DNA of 64,000 nt, from the NCBI RefSeq assembly GCF_003114855.1, contig NZ_BFBB01000009.1, positions 1-64,000 of the forward strand. The letters are read 5' to 3'. The first letter of the stretch is position 1; each line of letters starts with the position of its first letter. Positions 18,770-26,577 of this stretch are shown one piece after another. The translations under genes were made by a program, and so were the position numbers. The stretch is from Leptospira ryugenii (GTDB lineage Bacteria; Spirochaetota; Leptospiria; Leptospirales; Leptospiraceae). The notes beneath the pieces are model-generated. The model saw nothing but the letters and a program-made list of their open reading frames with translations, was not told the DNA's origin and searched no databases.

Positions 18770-19239
18770 GCGAACCTTTAAGTCCGGAAGAAATCCTAAC
18801 GCTGCGAGAATTCAAAAGGCATCTATTCAATTTACACTGGGAAAAGTTTGGTGTTTTTTATATTCACGTAATGCCCCATCCTAAATTGGAAATTGGGAAA
18901 CGAGGCCTCCTAAATACAGAAAAAGAATCTGGTATCGTACTCGTGTTTGGTGACAAAGCCGTTCGAAGTATTGAAAGCCATAATGACTATATCTACGCTG
19001 AACTCCAGTTTGGAAGTACCTGGGAACCAACCATTATCCCATGGGATGCAATCTTTCGAATGTATGATAAATACCAAAACGCGGCAACTCAACTTAGGTT
19101 TCTACAGGTGGATTCTGGTCTAAGCTCCGAACCTGAACAAAAGCTGAACAATGAAGATAAGTCGACAAACCAAAAACATGATTATTCTGAAGAAGGGAAT
19201 GTGATACGAGTAGACTTCGGGGGGAAAAAACACGAATGA
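18766..19239 (+). CDS. SspB-like ClpXP adaptor protein
   Basis: 157 residues. Residues ~25-110 follow the SspB fold: LHWEKFGVFYIHVM, GIVLVFGDKAVRSIESHNDYIYAELQFG, then TIIPWDAIFRMYDKY, which aligns by eye with the QIVLNIAP...RFGG...VPLAAVLAIYA pattern of proteobacterial SspB. A charged, flexible linker rich in Glu, Asn and Lys follows, and the protein ends VIRVDFGGKKHE. That end resembles the short hydrophobic-basic ClpX-binding tail of SspB proteins. SspB tethers ssrA-tagged proteins to ClpXP. The gene is coupled by ATGA overlaps to the dehydratase upstream and the permease downstream. Homology is inferred from pattern only. Confidence 0.72.
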   Translation: MSEPLSPEEILTLREFKRHLFNLHWEKFGVFYIHVMPHPKLEIGKRGLLNTEKESGIVLVFGDKAVRSIESHNDYIYAELQFGSTWEPTIIPWDAIFRMYDKYQNAATQLRFLQVDSGLSSEPEQKLNNEDKSTNQKHDYSEEGNVIRVDFGGKKHE

Positions 19240-20846
19240 AGTTTTATACAATAACAAGAGGAGATGTGGATGGATTTTTTGGCCTAATGGTCGACAATCT
19301 CATCCAATTATTGGTTTTAACAGCTCTTTGCACAGGATTGTGTGGTTTTCCACTCCCCTTTGTCACAGCGGTGGTTTTGCCAGGTGCTGCGGTTTCTCTT
19401 TTGATTGGGAATATTTTCTATGCATGGCAGGCATACCAAATCGGGAAACAGCAAAATAGAAGTGATGTGACCGCTCTTCCCTATGGTATCAATACTGTGT
19501 CTTTGTTTGCATTCGTGTTCTTTGTCATGTTCCCCGTCTACCAGGCAACAAATGATTACAAAGCAGCATGGAAAGCAGGTTTACTTGCTTCTTTTTTATC
19601 AGGCTTAATTGAATTTTTTGGATCTTTCATTGCCGAAAGAATTCGAAAATCAACGCCGAGAGCGGCACTTTTGTCAGCATTAGCAGGCATTGCGATTACC
19701 TTTATCTCAATGGACTTCTTATTAAAAACCTTTGAGTACCCACTTGTTGCTTTTTTACCTCTTGGCATCATATTACTCCAATACTTTGGAAAAGTAAAAT
19801 TCCCATTGGGATTACCTGGTGGACTCGTTTCCATTTTCCTTGGCATCTTGCTTGCTTTTATATCTGGTAAATTAGGAACACCTATTTTTGTGGAAGGAGC
19901 TTGGCAACGCGGAGTCGAAACCGTAGGATTCTATCTTCCCACTCTCTCAATCTTGGATCTCTTCTCCGTACTCGATGCAGCGAATATGAAGGCCTATCTA
20001 GCGGTGATTTTACCTATGGGCATCTTCAATGTGATCGGCTCTTTACAAAATATAGAGTCAGCGGAGGCTTCGGGAGATTCCTTTCCAACCAAAACATCAC
20101 TTCTAGTGAATGGACTCGGAACCATCATTGGTACCTTCTTTGGTTCACCATTTCCAACGACCATTTATATCGGACATCCAGGCTGGAAGGGCCTAGGAGC
20201 AAAGCACGGTTATTCCGTGTTAAATGGTATTTTTATGAGCATCGTATGTTTTTTCGGACTGATGGGTATTTTACAAGCCTTGGTTCCGATTGAAGCAGGT
20301 ATGGCTATCGTTCTTTGGATTGGAATTGTGATTGGTGCCCAAGCCTTCCAGGCAACTCCATCTCTTCACGCACCAGCAGTTGTGATAGGTTTATTGCCCG
20401 CTCTTGCCGGTTGGGCTGTCCTCATCATTCAAAATACCTTTTTCTTTTTGGATCGACAACTCCAGACCATCCTAAGCAACCAAGGCATCAAGGCAGAACT
20501 CCACCACTCTCTTTCGGATATTGGAGAGCATGTAAGTTTTCTACCGTATGCCCTAAGTGGATTGCTTGCTCTTTCCCAAGGTTTCTTATTAACCTCAATG
20601 GTTTGGGCAGCCATCATTGTCTTCCTATTGGAAAAGGATTTTTACAGAGCAGGGATTTGGTGTTTTGTTGGTTCGGTTCTCGCTGGTTTGGGCTTAATCC
20701 ATAGCTACCAATTGGCTGGGAATGCCATTCTGAATCAATTTTCCATACTTGCACAATGGCAATTTCCTTTGGCTTACACACTTTTGGGGATTAGTTTCTT
20801 TCTAACTCAATTCTTTACCACAGGTTCCTTCAAAAAAAGAACCTAA
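19236..20846 (+). CDS. NCS2-type xanthine/uracil-family permease
   Basis: 536 residues with about 12-14 hydrophobic segments. The beginning TITRGDVDGFFGLMVDNLIQLLV and the early DVTALPYGINTVSLF match the COG2252-like branch of the nucleobase-cation-symport-2 superfamily. A second typical segment is NIESAEASGDSFPTKTSLLVNG near residue 270, followed by FGSPFPTTIYIGHPGWK, matching the region where NCS2 carriers bind substrate. Substrate could be a purine, a pyrimidine or another anion; the sequence does not decide. The ATG overlaps the SspB-like stop. A salvage link with apt (1 kb downstream) and ppnP is possible but unproven. Confidence 0.82.
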   Translation: MKFYTITRGDVDGFFGLMVDNLIQLLVLTALCTGLCGFPLPFVTAVVLPGAAVSLLIGNIFYAWQAYQIGKQQNRSDVTALPYGINTVSLFAFVFFVMFPVYQATNDYKAAWKAGLLASFLSGLIEFFGSFIAERIRKSTPRAALLSALAGIAITFISMDFLLKTFEYPLVAFLPLGIILLQYFGKVKFPLGLPGGLVSIFLGILLAFISGKLGTPIFVEGAWQRGVETVGFYLPTLSILDLFSVLDAANMKAYLAVILPMGIFNVIGSLQNIESAEASGDSFPTKTSLLVNGLGTIIGTFFGSPFPTTIYIGHPGWKGLGAKHGYSVLNGIFMSIVCFFGLMGILQALVPIEAGMAIVLWIGIVIGAQAFQATPSLHAPAVVIGLLPALAGWAVLIIQNTFFFLDRQLQTILSNQGIKAELHHSLSDIGEHVSFLPYALSGLLALSQGFLLTSMVWAAIIVFLLEKDFYRAGIWCFVGSVLAGLGLIHSYQLAGNAILNQFSILAQWQFPLAYTLLGISFFLTQFFTTGSFKKRT

Positions 20847-20898
20847 AAAGGCTTGTGTTTCTGTGGGAAGAATCGTAGGCTAAGGAGTCTAAACGGTA

Positions 20899-20924
20899 AG
20901 GTGAAAGGAAACACTCTTTCACCT
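20899..20924 (+). promoter_or_regulatory. 9-bp inverted repeat just ahead of the htpX ribosome site
   Basis: AGGTGAAAG at 20899-20907 is an exact reverse complement of CTTTCACCT at 20916-20924, with an eight-base loop. Only two bases separate it from the AAGGAG ribosome site at 20927-20932. No T-run follows, so it is not a terminator for the permease. It may be an operator or an mRNA hairpin affecting htpX. Confidence 0.45.
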
Positions 20925-20944
20925 ATAAGGAGAACTTAGTTTCT

Positions 20945-21838
20945 ATGACTTGGATCAAACGTATCGGTTTTTTCCTACTAACAAACATTTTGGTGATGGT
21001 TACCATCTCCATTGCGACAAACATCCTCGCATACTTCGGTTTTAGCATCCATGCCTTTGGTGTGAATCTAACTCAGTTGATCGTATTCTGCCTCATGTGG
21101 GGTATGGCGGGTTCCCTTGTCTCCCTTTTCCTCTCTAAATACATGGCAAAATGGACCATGGGGGTAAAGACGATCGATCCGAAGAATGCATCTTCGCTTG
21201 AGATGGAAATTTACCGAAGGGTTCAATCCCTTGCGCAAAGAGCGCATCTCCCTATGCCAGAAGTTGGTATCTATGACTCTCCCGAAGTAAATGCCTTCGC
21301 AACTGGACCTAGCAAATCAAGCGCACTTGTTGCTGTTTCCACGGGTTTACTCAATCGGATGGACCAATACGAACTTGACGGTGTTCTAGCACATGAGTTG
21401 TCACACGTTGCCAATGGGGATATGGTTACCATGACCTTAATCCAGGGCATTGTGAACTCTTTTGCTCTCTTCTTTTCCAGAATCATCGCGATGCTCGCTT
21501 CCCAGGCTGTAAAAGAAGAAATGGCGCACATTGTTCGTTTTGCTGTGACAATTGTTCTGGATATTGTCTTTTCAATTCTTGGCTCGATGGTTGTGGCATA
21601 CTTTTCCCGCCAAAGAGAATTCCGGGCGGATGCTGGTGGTGCCAAACTCGCTGGTAAGGATGCCATGATTGCAGCCCTCAACAGCCTTCGTAAGCTGGTG
21701 GATGAACCTGAGGATGAAAGAGGAGCCGCATTGGCTTCCTTGAAGATCAGCTCCAAAAAGGGCGGAGGCGTTCTTGCTCTCTTTTCTACGCACCCACCGT
21801 TGGAAGAGAGGATTTTAGCACTCAAATCTTTGCGCTAA
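20945..21838 (+). CDS. htpX: membrane zinc metalloprotease HtpX
   Basis: 297 residues, the normal HtpX length. Two N-terminal membrane helices (residues ~5-55), then the peptidase M48 domain with HELSHVANGD (HExxH zinc ligands near residue 155) and a downstream FRADAGGAKLAG segment supplying the third ligand Glu region (REFRADAGG). Two further helices lie between. NAFATGPSKSSALVAVSTGLL is the family signature ahead of the zinc site. HtpX degrades damaged inner-membrane proteins together with FtsH. AAGGAG at 20927-20932 supports the ATG. It has its own strong terminator at 21863-21890 and an inverted repeat in its leader. Confidence 0.95.
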   Translation: MTWIKRIGFFLLTNILVMVTISIATNILAYFGFSIHAFGVNLTQLIVFCLMWGMAGSLVSLFLSKYMAKWTMGVKTIDPKNASSLEMEIYRRVQSLAQRAHLPMPEVGIYDSPEVNAFATGPSKSSALVAVSTGLLNRMDQYELDGVLAHELSHVANGDMVTMTLIQGIVNSFALFFSRIIAMLASQAVKEEMAHIVRFAVTIVLDIVFSILGSMVVAYFSRQREFRADAGGAKLAGKDAMIAALNSLRKLVDEPEDERGAALASLKISSKKGGGVLALFSTHPPLEERILALKSLR

Positions 21839-21862
21839 TTCATTCCTCCATTCTTGAAAGAA

Positions 21863-21890
21863 AAGGTCGGCGAAACGCCGGCCTTTTTTT
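21863..21890 (+). terminator. rho-independent terminator of htpX
   Basis: AAGGTCGGCG (21863-21872) pairs with CGCCGGCCTT (21876-21885), ten pairs with one G-T wobble and an AAA loop, followed by a T run to 21890. It lies 24 bases after the htpX stop. It also separates htpX from apt, so apt needs its own promoter between 21891 and 21926. Confidence 0.92.
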
Positions 21891-21925
21891 ATTGTCAGAG
21901 AACTGCCTCAATTTATCACTTCACT

Positions 21926-22459
21926 ATGTCCATAGTGAAATCCAAGATCAGAACCATTCCTGATTATCCGAAACCTGGTATCATGTTTCGTGACATTACC
22001 TCTCTTTTGATCGATCCAGAAGGCTTTCGCCTAACAATAGGCATGTTTGTTGAACGTTACCAAGACAAAAAAATCCAAAAGATTGCTGCCATTGATGCAA
22101 GAGGGTTCATTGCAGGGGCGGCCTTGGCATTCCAATTGGGAGTTGGCTTTGTACCGGTGCGCAAAAAGGGCAAATTACCTGGGAAGACGATCTCACAAAC
22201 CTACGCACTCGAATACGGAGAAGACCAGGTAGAAATCCACGTAGACTCGATCCAAGCAGGTGAAACTGTTTTGATCATGGACGACCTTGTGGCAACTGGT
22301 GGAACCTTAGAAGCATCTATCCAACTCGTCCAGAAGTTACAAGGCAAAGTGTTGGAATGTGCGACGATCATTGACCTACCTGATCTTGGTGGCGCAAAAC
22401 GCATCCAAGAAAAATACGGCATTAATGTATACTCTATTTGTGCCTTTGAAGGGCACTGA
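21926..22459 (+). CDS. apt: adenine phosphoribosyltransferase
   Basis: 177 residues, the normal APT length. Makes AMP from adenine and PRPP. The N-terminal [21 protein letters not shown] is the APT signature, and [17 protein letters not shown] (residues ~110-126) is the PRPP-binding loop with the paired acids. The frame can be extended to a TTG at 21854, but that would translate through the htpX terminator, so the ATG at 21926 is the start. No Shine-Dalgarno is visible in the short gap after the terminator, so the transcript may be leaderless or weakly translated. The stop is 3 bases from the convergent RsbW-like gene's stop. Confidence 0.95.
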   Translation: MSIVKSKIRTIPDYPKPGIMFRDITSLLIDPEGFRLTIGMFVERYQDKKIQKIAAIDARGFIAGAALAFQLGVGFVPVRKKGKLPGKTISQTYALEYGEDQVEIHVDSIQAGETVLIMDDLVATGGTLEASIQLVQKLQGKVLECATIIDLPDLGGAKRIQEKYGINVYSICAFEGH

Positions 22460-22462
22460 TAT

Positions 22463-23596
22463 TTACTGAGGGGGGATGCTCCATTCTCCCCCTTTCTCTT
22501 TATCTATCCTTATATTGATCTCATTGCCTAAAAAGTTCCATCTAACAATAAAGACCTTACGTAAGATATGAAGTCCTCGTCCTGAAGGCACCTTCTTTCT
22601 GTCTGCTTCCAGAGGATTTGGAACCAAACGAGGATTAAATCCTTTGCCTCTGTCGATCACAAAAAAATCAATGTATCGTCTAGATTCAAACACGTGCACT
22701 GTGATCGTATCATCACCTCGTTTCCCGCCATGTTCAAGCGCATTGTCCAAGGTCTCATCTACAAGGATTTGGAACCAAAATGAGTCCATAAAGGATTTCC
22801 AATTCTTTCTCTGGTACAAATCCCATAATTTTTCTTTCAACCTTTTTGATCCATCTTTGCTGACGTCACTTACTGCCTCAAAGATTCTTTTCTGCCTCTC
22901 AAATAAGAAGGAAAAAGGATGAGTTAAGTAATCTCTAGAAAATGAATAATGAAACAAAAATGCTACAAAACAAAAGATAAAACCCAAATCATTGAATAAC
23001 AAAAAGTGTAAATAATACTTCTTAGTGAGTGGAATCCAATTCGTATAGATGGTCAAGATAGTTGTAGATAAAAAGGCAAGAGATACACATAGATATGTCG
23101 TCGAGACAAAACGACTGATCGCCGGAAAACTATGGCTCAACTTGATAGAGACAACGATTAGCAACAAAAAATAAGAAAGAGAGTAAAAACCAGGATAGAA
23201 ATACATCAGTAGAATTTGATTGGCTATGGGATTCATATCATTGGATAATGCCCAATCAATCAAAAGTAAAGTTGAACCTGCGCCGAACAGTAAAGAAACA
23301 CAGATCGCAAGAATTGGATAGGTACGAAAATACGTTGGGAATTGAAGGCCAAACAACAAAAGACTAAAATTGAAACAAACAAGGATTGTAGGAGCAGTGT
23401 GAGGGTTTTCTAGTAGATAAGAATGAAAAAAACTAGTATCTAGGATGAGACCAAAGTTCCCTATACAAATAAAGGCTGCCATCGCCGTGAAACTGACTTT
23501 CATTGGCGTGCGAGGATTTTTGCTAAAAGAGACAATCCCTGCTATAGCGGACAAAAAGGCAGTCAAACTAGTAACTGATAACTCAAAGGCACTCAT
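22463..23596 (-). CDS. membrane protein with C-terminal RsbW-like ATPase domain
   Basis: 377 residues from the ATG at 23596. Residues ~1-225 contain seven or so hydrophobic helices; the rest is cytoplasmic. The C-terminal domain has DETLDNALEHGGKRGDD, VIDRGKGFNPR and GRGLHILRK, the N, G1 and G2 boxes of a GHKL ATPase of the HATPase_c_2 (anti-sigma kinase) type. No phospho-acceptor histidine domain is visible, so it looks like a membrane-tethered RsbW-like serine kinase or ATP-dependent switch. The chosen ATG has GGAG seven bases upstream; upstream ATGs (to TTG at 23734) lie inside the divergent protease gene. Its start shares CATG with the protease start at 23595. Target partner is unknown. 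Confidence 0.75.
   Translation of the reverse strand: MSAFELSVTSLTAFLSAIAGIVSFSKNPRTPMKVSFTAMAAFICIGNFGLILDTSFFHSYLLENPHTAPTILVCFNFSLLLFGLQFPTYFRTYPILAICVSLLFGAGSTLLLIDWALSNDMNPIANQILLMYFYPGFYSLSYFLLLIVVSIKLSHSFPAISRFVSTTYLCVSLAFLSTTILTIYTNWIPLTKKYYLHFLLFNDLGFIFCFVAFLFHYSFSRDYLTHPFSFLFERQKRIFEAVSDVSKDGSKRLKEKLWDLYQRKNWKSFMDSFWFQILVDETLDNALEHGGKRGDDTITVHVFESRRYIDFFVIDRGKGFNPRLVPNPLEADRKKVPSGRGLHILRKVFIVRWNFLGNEINIRIDKEKGGEWSIPPQ
22469..22500 (+). terminator. possible terminator of apt, inside the convergent gene's 3' end
   Basis: A six-G run (22470-22475) can pair with CCCCC at 22488-22492 across a twelve-base loop, followed by TTTCTCTT. It lies ten bases beyond the apt stop and within the last codons of the convergent gene. 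The T tract is interrupted, so the call is tentative. Confidence 0.4.
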
Positions 23597-25091
23597 GAAG
23601 CTCCAAGTCAAAAGCATTCTGTTTCGATCTCTCATTTCCAGCACTATTTTCCTTTCCTCCATTGTTTTTGCGGAAATCCCTGAATCGCCTAAACCACAAA
23701 ACCAGGAATTGGAGAGGATCAAACGATCAGTCATTCAAATCAAAGTTTACTCCCAAGGAAAAGATGCTTACTCCCCCTGGCTTTCTGGTGGGGTAAGCTC
23801 CTCGACCGGGACTGGTTTCTTAATTGAAGGAAACAGAATATTAACCAATGCTCACGTTGTTTCCAATGCAAAGTACATCGAAGGCCAAAGAAATAACCAA
23901 ACAGAATGGTACCAATTAAAAACAAAATTTGTCGCACACGATTGTGACCTTGCCGTATTAGAGGCAGTTTCCGGTGATTTTTATTCCAATAGCAATTACC
24001 TCGAATTAGGTGATATTCCAGAACTCGGTAGCCCAGTTGATATCATAGGCTATCCGATTGGAGGAAGTAAAATCTCCATTAGCAGAGGTATCATATCTAG
24101 AATTGAACAATCAGCGTATGCACATTCTCAGATCGACAGCCATCTTGTGGCGCAAGTTGATGCAGCAATCAATCCTGGGAATTCAGGAGGACCAGCAATT
24201 CAATTTGGAAAAGTTGTCGGAGTTGCCTTCCAAGCATCTACGAAAGGCGAAAATATTGGTTATATCATCCCTACCAATGTCATCAAACACTTCTTAAAAG
24301 ATATAGAAGACGGAGATTATGATGGTTATGTGGAAATAGGAATTCACTACCAAACTGTAATATCCGAATCACATAGATCCTTTCTAGACATTCCAAAAGA
24401 TGTGCAAGGTGTTCTCGTTAGCAATGTGTTAAAGGGAGGTTCCGCCTTTGGGTTTTTAGAGAAAGGTGATTTGATTGATTCCATTGACGGTTTTCCCATT
24501 GCCAACAATGGAACTGTGGAATTTAACGGGGATTCTACGATAGAATTTACCGAACTGATTGATGCGAAATATGAAGGAGAAACTATTGAATTTGGAATCA
24601 TCAGAAAAGGAATCCGAAAGAAAGTTCAGTTCCCTGCGAAAAAACTCGAAGCTTTAGATACTTTGCGTTCCAGATATGATTATGAATATCCTTACTTCTC
24701 TTTCGCGGGGCTTATCTTTCAACCCTTAAACAGGGATCTTTTGGAATCATGGTCAAAAATGAACCAAACCCAAGGAGGCTCACAGTTCTTATATCGTTTC
24801 CACAAACGATTGGAGCTTAGCGATGATTCAGAAGAGGAAATAATTTTTTACCGAAAATTAGCGCATCCAATGAACTCCTCATCGGAATATTTTTTGAACA
24901 TGATCGTTGAAAAAGTAAACGATGTAAAAATTAAAAATCTCAATCACTTCAAGGAACAGATATCAAAAGGAAACTCAAAGTTTATTCTGATTCATTTTAA
25001 AGATATTAACATACCACTGATCCTACATAGAGAAGAAGCCAGAAATGCACAAATAGAGATCAATCGTCTTTACCACCTGGAGCCAAAATAA
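23595..25091 (+). CDS. HtrA/DegP-like secreted serine protease with PDZ-type C-terminus
   Basis: 498 residues from the ATG at 23595 (AAAGG upstream), with a signal peptide ending near FAEIP at residues ~25-30. The trypsin-like domain has its triad: His87 in TNAHVV, Asp118 in HDCDLAVLE, and Ser197 in NPGNSGGPAI. Then a PDZ-like region (VLVSNVLKGGSAFGFLEKGDLIDSIDG at ~270-300, in part) and a long C-terminal extension with a second PDZ-like part (~410-490). It should act on misfolded or exposed periplasmic proteins. The frame runs 50 codons further upstream, but that region overlaps the divergent gene and lacks a signal peptide. It is followed after one base by a paralogue lacking the serine. 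Confidence 0.88.
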   Translation: MKLQVKSILFRSLISSTIFLSSIVFAEIPESPKPQNQELERIKRSVIQIKVYSQGKDAYSPWLSGGVSSSTGTGFLIEGNRILTNAHVVSNAKYIEGQRNNQTEWYQLKTKFVAHDCDLAVLEAVSGDFYSNSNYLELGDIPELGSPVDIIGYPIGGSKISISRGIISRIEQSAYAHSQIDSHLVAQVDAAINPGNSGGPAIQFGKVVGVAFQASTKGENIGYIIPTNVIKHFLKDIEDGDYDGYVEIGIHYQTVISESHRSFLDIPKDVQGVLVSNVLKGGSAFGFLEKGDLIDSIDGFPIANNGTVEFNGDSTIEFTELIDAKYEGETIEFGIIRKGIRKKVQFPAKKLEALDTLRSRYDYEYPYFSFAGLIFQPLNRDLLESWSKMNQTQGGSQFLYRFHKRLELSDDSEEEIIFYRKLAHPMNSSSEYFLNMIVEKVNDVKIKNLNHFKEQISKGNSKFILIHFKDINIPLILHREEARNAQIEINRLYHLEPK

Positions 25092-25092
25092 A

Positions 25093-26577
25093 TTGAAAAC
25101 TATATCTTCTTATATTTTCTTAATCATTTTCCTTCCTTATTTTTTATTCGCAAAACCTACATCAGTTGTCAAAGATGATAACTCGGTTGTTCAAATCCGA
25201 TCCACAACCCAAGCACCCAATTTCCTTCAGCCTTGGCGTTATAAAACTCCAGAAAATCGCAGGTTCTATGGAATTCACATCGGTGATGGCCAAATACTCA
25301 CTCTAAGCCATCCTATCTATTATGCGACAAACATTGAAATCAATAAACATGGAAGCCTAAAATCGTATGTTGGAACTATAGTGAAAATCGACCACGATTT
25401 GGGACTAGCACTCTTAAAAGTGGATGATCCAGATTTTAAAAATGGGTTACAGTCTATACAGTTTACCAACGATATTTATATCCCTAGTACAGGCTTAGTA
25501 ATTGAGTATAAAGAATATAGAAATCTAGCTGAGAGACGCATTCGTAATGTAAAATTAGAAGTTGATTCATATGCGAATGGTTATATTGAACTTCCTTACC
25601 TTGAAATCCAATCCGATGAAAAGTTAGAAGGCATCGGAGAACTCATTGTTGAAGAATCTTCTCGCTTAGCTATTGGTTTGCTCTACTCCTTCAAAAGTTC
25701 TCAAAACTCAGGGAAACTCATCCCAGGACTCAGCATCAACCAATTCATTGAATGCAAAAAAGAAGGTAGCTGCATTCCTTTTAAAGGATTTCGATTCCGT
25801 GCTTTGCAAGACAAAGCAAGCCGTGACTATTATGGTATCAAAAAAGATGACCAAGGGGTCCTCATTGCGGAAGTCTATCCCTCTTTGTTTCAAAACCCAG
25901 CTCTTTCTTTGCAGATCGAAGATGTCTTATTAGAAGTTGCGGGTTTCAAAGTAGATCCTAAGGGTTTCATTGAACATCCAAAGTTTGGGAAAGTTTGGCT
26001 ATCCTTTCTAATCCATGCGATGGATCCCAACCAGAAGAAATTAAATTATAAAATCCCAATCAAGATACTACGTAATCGAAAGTTAATGGAATTTGATTTA
26101 GAGCTTAAACCCTTTGAAGAAACCGCGATCAGAATTCCCTATGGGAATACGAGAGGGAGAAAACCTAGCTTCGCTCTGATTGGTGGAATCGTTTTTACAG
26201 AATTATCTGAGCACTATCTGATGGAATTTGGAAACCAATGGAGAGCTAGGGTCAGCAAAGAGTTACTTTACCTAAATGATTTTCATTCGATCCAAAGAGA
26301 TCTTTCTCTGGGAAATGTCATCATCTTGTCTCAAGTACTGCCCTTGACTGGGAACCAATCCTACCATAGTTTGTACCAATTAGTACTCAAGACAGTCAAT
26401 AAACAAAGAGTAAAAACTCTACGAGAGCTTCGGGAAATTATGCAAGCTCCAGAATCAAACCTGTTCCATCTAGAATTTACCAATGGTACAGAAGTGGTAT
26501 TTACCAAAAAAGAAATGGAAACATTAAATCTTGAGAGTCAAAAAATATTTAAAATACCCAATACTTACCAAGACTAG
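25093..26577 (+). CDS. exported trypsin-fold pseudoprotease, HtrA-like paralogue
   Basis: 494 residues with a signal peptide (SYIFLIIFLPYFLFAKP). Layout parallels the upstream protease: the His region is GQILTLSHPIYY (His73), the Asp region KIDHDLGLALLK (Asp102), and the serine region aligns with DEKLEGIGELIVEESSRLAIGLL, where GNSGGP is absent. The serine nucleophile and oxyanion glycine loop are therefore missing. A PDZ-like region (VLIAEVYPSLFQNPALSLQIEDVLLEVAGF, ~255-285, in part) and a C-terminal extension remain. The TTG start at 25093 follows GGAG. One base separates it from the upstream gene. It probably binds peptides or regulates the active partner rather than cutting. Its stop overlaps the convergent membrane gene by four bases. 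Confidence 0.8.
   Translation: MKTISSYIFLIIFLPYFLFAKPTSVVKDDNSVVQIRSTTQAPNFLQPWRYKTPENRRFYGIHIGDGQILTLSHPIYYATNIEINKHGSLKSYVGTIVKIDHDLGLALLKVDDPDFKNGLQSIQFTNDIYIPSTGLVIEYKEYRNLAERRIRNVKLEVDSYANGYIELPYLEIQSDEKLEGIGELIVEESSRLAIGLLYSFKSSQNSGKLIPGLSINQFIECKKEGSCIPFKGFRFRALQDKASRDYYGIKKDDQGVLIAEVYPSLFQNPALSLQIEDVLLEVAGFKVDPKGFIEHPKFGKVWLSFLIHAMDPNQKKLNYKIPIKILRNRKLMEFDLELKPFEETAIRIPYGNTRGRKPSFALIGGIVFTELSEHYLMEFGNQWRARVSKELLYLNDFHSIQRDLSLGNVIILSQVLPLTGNQSYHSLYQLVLKTVNKQRVKTLRELREIMQAPESNLFHLEFTNGTEVVFTKKEMETLNLESQKIFKIPNTYQD

Noticed and set aside
21854..21925. Extended start of apt at the TTG at 21854
   Set aside because: It would run through the htpX terminator hairpin and add 24 residues not found in APT enzymes.
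23445..23594. Extended start of the HtrA protease at 23445
   Set aside because: It overlaps the divergent gene and hides the signal peptide; the ATG at 23595 has AAAGG and gives a normal signal peptide.
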